The position numbers and the translations under genes were made by a program. From Flammula alnicola (Eukaryota; Basidiomycota; Agaricomycetes; Agaricales; Strophariaceae), in the NCBI GenBank assembly GCA_015499995.1, contig JADNRV010000151.1, positions 62,001 to 126,000 of the forward strand: 64,000 nt of DNA, read 5' to 3'. The notes below the pieces were generated by a model. That model did not search any database. It was not told the origin of the DNA and was given only the letters and a program-made list of their open reading frames with translations. This document shows positions 59,275 through 64,000 of this stretch, piece after piece; within the stretch, counting starts at the first letter, position 1; each line of letters begins with the position of its first letter.

Positions 59275-60876
59275 ATGTCTTTGTTTGATATTCTGCCCCC
59301 TTTATCGATTCGACATCGAGGCGATTCGCCCACCGACGACGACGACCTGGACGCGGAAACGTCCGCCCTGATCGCCAAACTCGCCTTGGAGGACCTTGAA
59401 GAGGTCTTTACTGGGCGGAAAGGCAAAGCTCGCGCCGATGCTCCGCTCTCGGACGAAGAATACGCGTATCAGTTGCAATCCGAACAATTCAAAGAGTGGC
59501 TCTCAATCGCAGAGGACGCAAAATACGCGAGGAGCCTTGGTGTTGCGCTGACCACCGACGCTGCCTATCTCGATGCTCTTATCACAGCCGAAGAAGCTGC
59601 CGCCCAGGACAGGCGCGTAGCAGAGATGGTTTCGCGTGGTGAAGAATTGCCACCACCAACAGCCACTCAGGCTCGTGTGGAGCATCCTGCATTCGTCATG
59701 CACCCTGATCCTCCGAGTTTATCGACGACTGCGTCGAACGGCTTTCCTCTTTCTGAGAAACAGCCGAAGAAGGTAGAGGTATCAGCCACCAACGATTCAG
59801 AATCTCTGCTCAGCGACTTCGACCACGAGCAGAATGCTTCTTTGTTCTCAAGTATTGAGAAGCCTCTCACCTCTTACATGTTCGCTCCTGGACCGAGCAT
59901 CAATCGTAACAAATTGTGAGTGCGTCTTCCACATACACTATGTCCCAAGCCAACTGGAGTGTACGTATAGGGTCAGTTGCACAATTTGCAAAGATTCTTT
60001 GAGATACCACGAGGCGCTTCACACTCCGTGCGATCATTTCTACTGCAGTGACTGCGTCGTGACTCTAGTTAATCTCTTCACCCGGGACGAATCCTTGTTC
60101 CCACTCCGCTGCTGTCAACAACCGATACCAATTATGGATGTAGTTCCTTTCGTCTCATCGACCTTACGCAAATTGTTCGAAGCGAAACACGCCGAATTCA
60201 GTGTTCTTTCTAAGGACCGCATTTATTGCGTCAGCCCGACTTGCTCGACGTTCTTGGGCTCCTCGGAGGGTGTCGTCGGTACTGGCGTTGTGTGCCCTGC
60301 TTGCCAGCGTTCTACATGTCCGCGATGCAAACAGGCCGAGCATGTTGAAGAAGATTGTGTGGTCAACGCCGCTACCGTAGAACTACGGGCTCTCGCGCGC
60401 AGAGAAGCATGGCAGACCTGCCCGGGCTGTCATACTCTCGTCGAGCTCTACGTTGGCTGTTATCATATGACCTGCAGGTGCAGAACCCAGTTTTGTTACC
60501 TATGCGCCGCACGATGGAAGAGTTGCCAATGTCCGCAGTGGGAGGAAAATCGGCTTCTCGCGACGGCACAGCAAAGAGTGGAGAATGAGCTCGGACCCCA
60601 AGCAGTCCGTCGTGCGGCTCCTGCAGTTTTGGCACGTCAAGTCCAGGAGCGAGTCCAGAGTTTGCGGGTCAATCATGACTGCAATCAACACAGTTGGACG
60701 TACCGCCGTGGAGGAGGCAGATGCGAAGAATGTCATTATAATCTCCCGGACTATCTTTTGGTAAGTGGCCTCTACTTTTCATTAACATTGTAACAAGTCT
60801 CATTTCTATTCTTCGACAGATCTGCCGACACTGCTCTCTCTTGGCTTGTGTGCGCTGCAGCAGGAACCGTCTCTAG
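59275..60876 (+). CDS. RBR-type E3 ubiquitin ligase
   Basis: Exons 59275-59915, 59971-60760 and 60820-60876 join in phase, 495 residues. An N-terminal acidic and helical region is followed by RING1 (CTICKDSLRYHEALHTPCDHFYCSDC), an IBR (CVSPTCSTFLG, CPACQRSTCPRCKQAEHVEEDC) and RING2/Rcat (CPGCHTLVELYVGCYHMTCRCRTQFCYLC, written in parts), where the Cys in VGCYHMTC region is the likely thioester residue. A final Cys-rich segment (HSWTYRRGGGRCEECHY, ICRHCSLLACVRCSRNRL) closes the protein. The enzyme transfers ubiquitin by a RING-HECT hybrid mechanism; the substrate is unknown. Confidence 0.9.
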
Positions 60877-61338
60877 CTATAGGCATATACATCATGTGCA
60901 GCTTGCCGGACTGACAATCGTCAATCGTTCAACTCAAACGCAACTCGTCCGTCCTAATTCATATAACCCGACTTATGTTTTTTGCTGGGTTAAATATGTA
61001 TATGAATATTTCTATCGATGATAACTTACCTCTCGCAATGTACGCTTAGGAGACAATCGTGTTCGTATTCAAATCGACTGGTTTTCCAGATTCGTCGTGC
61101 ATTTGACGTAATGACGTTAATATTACCCAGCCGTAATGCTCGCTAACACATGGTCGGAAGAAGGAAAGGTTCTCAATATGAAATATATACAGGATATAGA
61201 ATATGAGATAAGATCCCGAACCCAAGAAATTCGAATTGAAGTACTGAAAGGTATAGATAGGATAGATAATCCCTTCCAAAATGACCAAACGGGGTCTCCC
61301 GTCACTTATCATAGGGACAGATACGCCGGAGTTCTGTT
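60877..61338. other. Convergent intergenic region
   Basis: 3' flanks of the RBR ligase and purine permease genes. AT-rich; nothing coding. Confidence 0.55.
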
Positions 61339-63870
61339 TCAATATTTTTTGCCCAGCGGAGATGCAGAAATCTGGTTCTGTTCTTCCAGATCCGCAATAT
61401 CCACCGAGTTGGTGGAGTCATCTGGGTCCTCTTCCTCTTGAGGGAGGGTCAAGTTCAGAATAACGGCAAGAATTCCAGCAGCAAGGACTGCGATAATGTA
61501 TCGTCAGAACAAATCCTTTGCATTACCATTACGAGAAATGACCACTTACAAGGCGTGCTGAGAACGATGGTAATAGAGTTGAATAAGCCTTGCAATCCGC
61601 TGTTCGGATTCTTGACTCGGTCGAAGAGGTGCGTGAAAATGTTGGGAACAAGGAGGTCCGAGACACCGAAAGAGAGCGCAGCGCCAAGCACGAATCGGTC
61701 GCGGCGTGTATAGCGCGCGAAGGACAACACTCGGAGACCAGACACCTTCACGGCATAAAATTAGACCAGACAAATTCAAAATTTTGATTTTGGGCTCACC
61801 GCGACCGAGGCAAACAAAAAGGTCGTCACGCCTCCCAAGACTGGATTTGGGACTGCAGAAATGTTAGATTTTATCGAACGCACAGAACGTTATCAACTTA
61901 CTAGCTAGGAAGGCACCGGAAATCTTCCCCAGGATTCCGAACAGAATCAGGAACGCACAGCACCAGCGTCCGGCCGACCTATTCGCACAGCGAGTAATGG
62001 CGATAACACCGTTATTCTACATTGGCAAGTTACAAATTCAGTTCACTGCGTTGCGGAGCAGACTATCCACTTACCTGTGCGAAGATTGATAAGGGCGTAA
62101 CTGTAAATAACGCGGACATCAGTCCTCCAAAGCCGTCACTCTAAAGAAGGTATCATTAGAGGGGCAGTTCAGATATAACGTAATGGGGCGTACTAGAATG
62201 CCCCCCTGGATCCGGGAATCGAATTCCAGGCCTCGGACATCGACACGGGATGCTTCAGCAGATGCAGTTATATCACCAATTGCTTCCATCGTCAAAGAAA
62301 CTGTGCGTTCTAGGTTAGTTGGGGACGGGTGCGTGAAGTAGACAACCATACTGTATACCGCCAACACTAGTTTCATGCACATTAGAATAGACTATATAAT
62401 TCATAACATCTCGAACGCACTTGGTAGAATAGCGGGGGGGTAGACTCCAATTTTAAATGTATGAACCCTGTCATGCGAATTGAATGAACGGAAGTCAGAC
62501 GACAAAAATAAAACATGCATACCACAGGAATGTAATGGCGGGGGCGGTCTTGATGCTTGAACCATCGATATATCCTGTTGCTCCCGCTACGATACAACCC
62601 ATAACCAGTCCAACAATGATACTGACATTCTTGAGGAAAGGGGAACCATAAATTTCGGTCAGGATGATGCTAATAAAGGACAAGAATCCGATTCCAATGA
62701 ATTCGGGAGATCCCCAGGGAAGGGGTCTTGGTGCCAATGTCGTCGGACAGAGTGCAAATATGCCGCTGGTCGCAGTCGCACAACCGTTGGAGCCTCCAGC
62801 CCAATTCGGCGCACCGGATGACCCAACGAGAGACGCGCCGATAAGCAAAACGACCATACCTGGACAAAATGTTATATAAGTAACCTGATATTGTGCTGGG
62901 CATGATACGCACCGGTGATCATAGGAGGGAATAATCTCTTCAATACTCGAGGGGGAGCGAATGCGATGCCAATTTCCAAGACCGAGCAGATCAAAGACGT
63001 TCCTAGAATTATCGGGTCAGAATTTCGATACACCAAATATAACGGGGTATATCCAACCTAGGACCTTGCCGTATGCATCAGGACAAGGATTTCGATTTAC
63101 TGTGCCGTCGGCAAGGGTGGTCGAGGAGCAAGTCCCGTCCCGGTACATGGCATCGAAAATCTGATTCTTGAGTCGCAGGCGTATTCCTTAAAAATGGAAG
63201 CTACTTACCGCGTTTGCGGTCGACAATGTCGAAAAACTGGTTCCAACCACTGCATCCCATATGAGCTTTGATCCCTTTCTAATATGTGAGCCTACGAACC
63301 TGAAATAAGACCAGTTCCCAGATAGTATCCTCCGAATAATGGAAGGCGGGAAATCTGAACCAAGCTTAAAATTCCTTGTTATTCATGACTAAGTAAGCCT
63401 ATGATGGAGGTTTATGGTTCAAAATGTAGCGCACCACATCCTATCAACGATGCCGATATCATGTATGCAGATGTTGCACTATCCAGACTTAAAGCACTGG
63501 CAAAGATGATAGGTGGCGTGATCAATCCTGTACGATAATAATTACTCAAATATGATGAGATTAGGTAGTATCTGTACTCACCTGCGAGCATTGCCAATGC
63601 ATGTTGCAAGCCGGTTGCAATCGCGACGGCCAGAGGAAGCTCAGCATCCAGCGCGTAAAACGGAGGGGGCTTCCGTTTACTCTTCATGAATGGAAGAGTG
63701 GGCGTGCAAAGCCACCCATAATCGTAGTCTCCAAACCAGCCCTCACGAGTGAAGATCTTGTGCTTGACCAGGTCCAAGGTGCCCTGCACTCCTCTTTTGC
63801 CAGATTCATGGACCTGAGGAGGTGGAGTAGCCTGGGGTTCTTTGCTGGTTGTCGAAGGAGTCGATGACAT
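61339..63870 (-). CDS. NCS2-family purine (uric acid-xanthine) permease, UapA/UapC-like
   Basis: Many small exons run from ATG 63870 to TGA 61339-61341. The N-terminal cytosolic part (FGDYDYGWLCTPTLPFMKSKRKPPPFYALDAELPLAVAIATGLQHALAMLAG, here shortened) leads into the first helices, ITPPIIFA follows, then ASLVGSSGAPNWAGGSNGC, PEFIGIGFLSFISIILTEIYGSPFLKN and AGATGYIDGSSIKTAPAITFLW. The NAT signature motif is visible as QNNGVIAITRCANRSAG. The C-terminal tail is acidic (LPQEEEDPDDS). UapA-type proteins are plasma-membrane H+ symporters of xanthine and uric acid. About 580 residues, normal for the family. Confidence 0.9.
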
Positions 63871-64000
63871 TGATGAGGTGGGAGATGAAGACGGCGGAAG
63901 ACCTGCAATTTGCGCCAGACAGAAGGGAACTAGGAATTCGATCGTTGATGGTGCTCCGCATGGAGTGTATCCCTAAATTTAAGTACAAGACTTGATAGCA
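63871..64000. other. 5' flank of the permease gene
   Basis: Upstream sequence to the window end; no further feature seen. Confidence 0.4.

Overview
The window is nuclear DNA of an agaricomycete (mushroom-forming basidiomycete). The evidence is many short introns of about 50-70 nt with GT..AG borders, dense genes on both strands, NACHT-type NLR genes, a DUF6533 seven-helix protein, an MSS51-C/MYND protein, and above all a KDZ (Kyakuja-Dileera-Zisupton) transposon with a TET/JBP dioxygenase gene, a combination typical of mushrooms. Exon borders were placed by eye from splice sites, reading phase and family alignment from memory; no search was run.

Left flank (1-32.9 kb): two divergent NACHT NLR genes (one cut by the window edge and with a damaged P-loop), a low-complexity C2H2 zinc-finger protein, a possible 70-residue spliced gene, a BCS1-type AAA ATPase, an MSS51-like MYND protein, a stand-alone tandem dihydroneopterin aldolase, EMC1, a SIT4/PP6 phosphatase catalytic subunit, a DUF6533 membrane protein, and a trehalose-phosphate synthase/phosphatase-family protein whose catalytic motifs are degenerate.

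Centre (32.9-54.6 kb): one GH78-like alpha-L-rhamnosidase gene is cut in two by a 19,084-bp transposon (34035-53118). The element has near-identical terminal inverted repeats of 528 and 531 bp and a perfect 8-bp target duplication. It carries an apparently intact TET/JBP 2-oxoglutarate/Fe(II) dioxygenase, a KDZ transposase with a CxC2 cysteine cluster, and at least four further genes without recognised function, one with a Zn2Cys6-like cysteine cluster and one with repeated SQPFALIPR-type motifs. The transposase gene is itself interrupted by two nested insertions: a 591-bp hAT-like MITE with 8-bp target duplication, and an unclassified 1,688-bp insertion with 5-bp duplication. It also has an intron filled with a minisatellite. 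This copy thus looks like a recently arrived giant element whose transposase is now broken while the DNA-modification cargo remains open.

Right flank (54.6-64 kb): a coiled-coil protein resembling the HAPSTR1/C16orf72 family, a MICOS MIC26/27 subunit, an RBR E3 ubiquitin ligase and an NCS2 (UapA-type) purine permease. The flanks hold ordinary housekeeping genes; the central transposon is the accessory region of interest.
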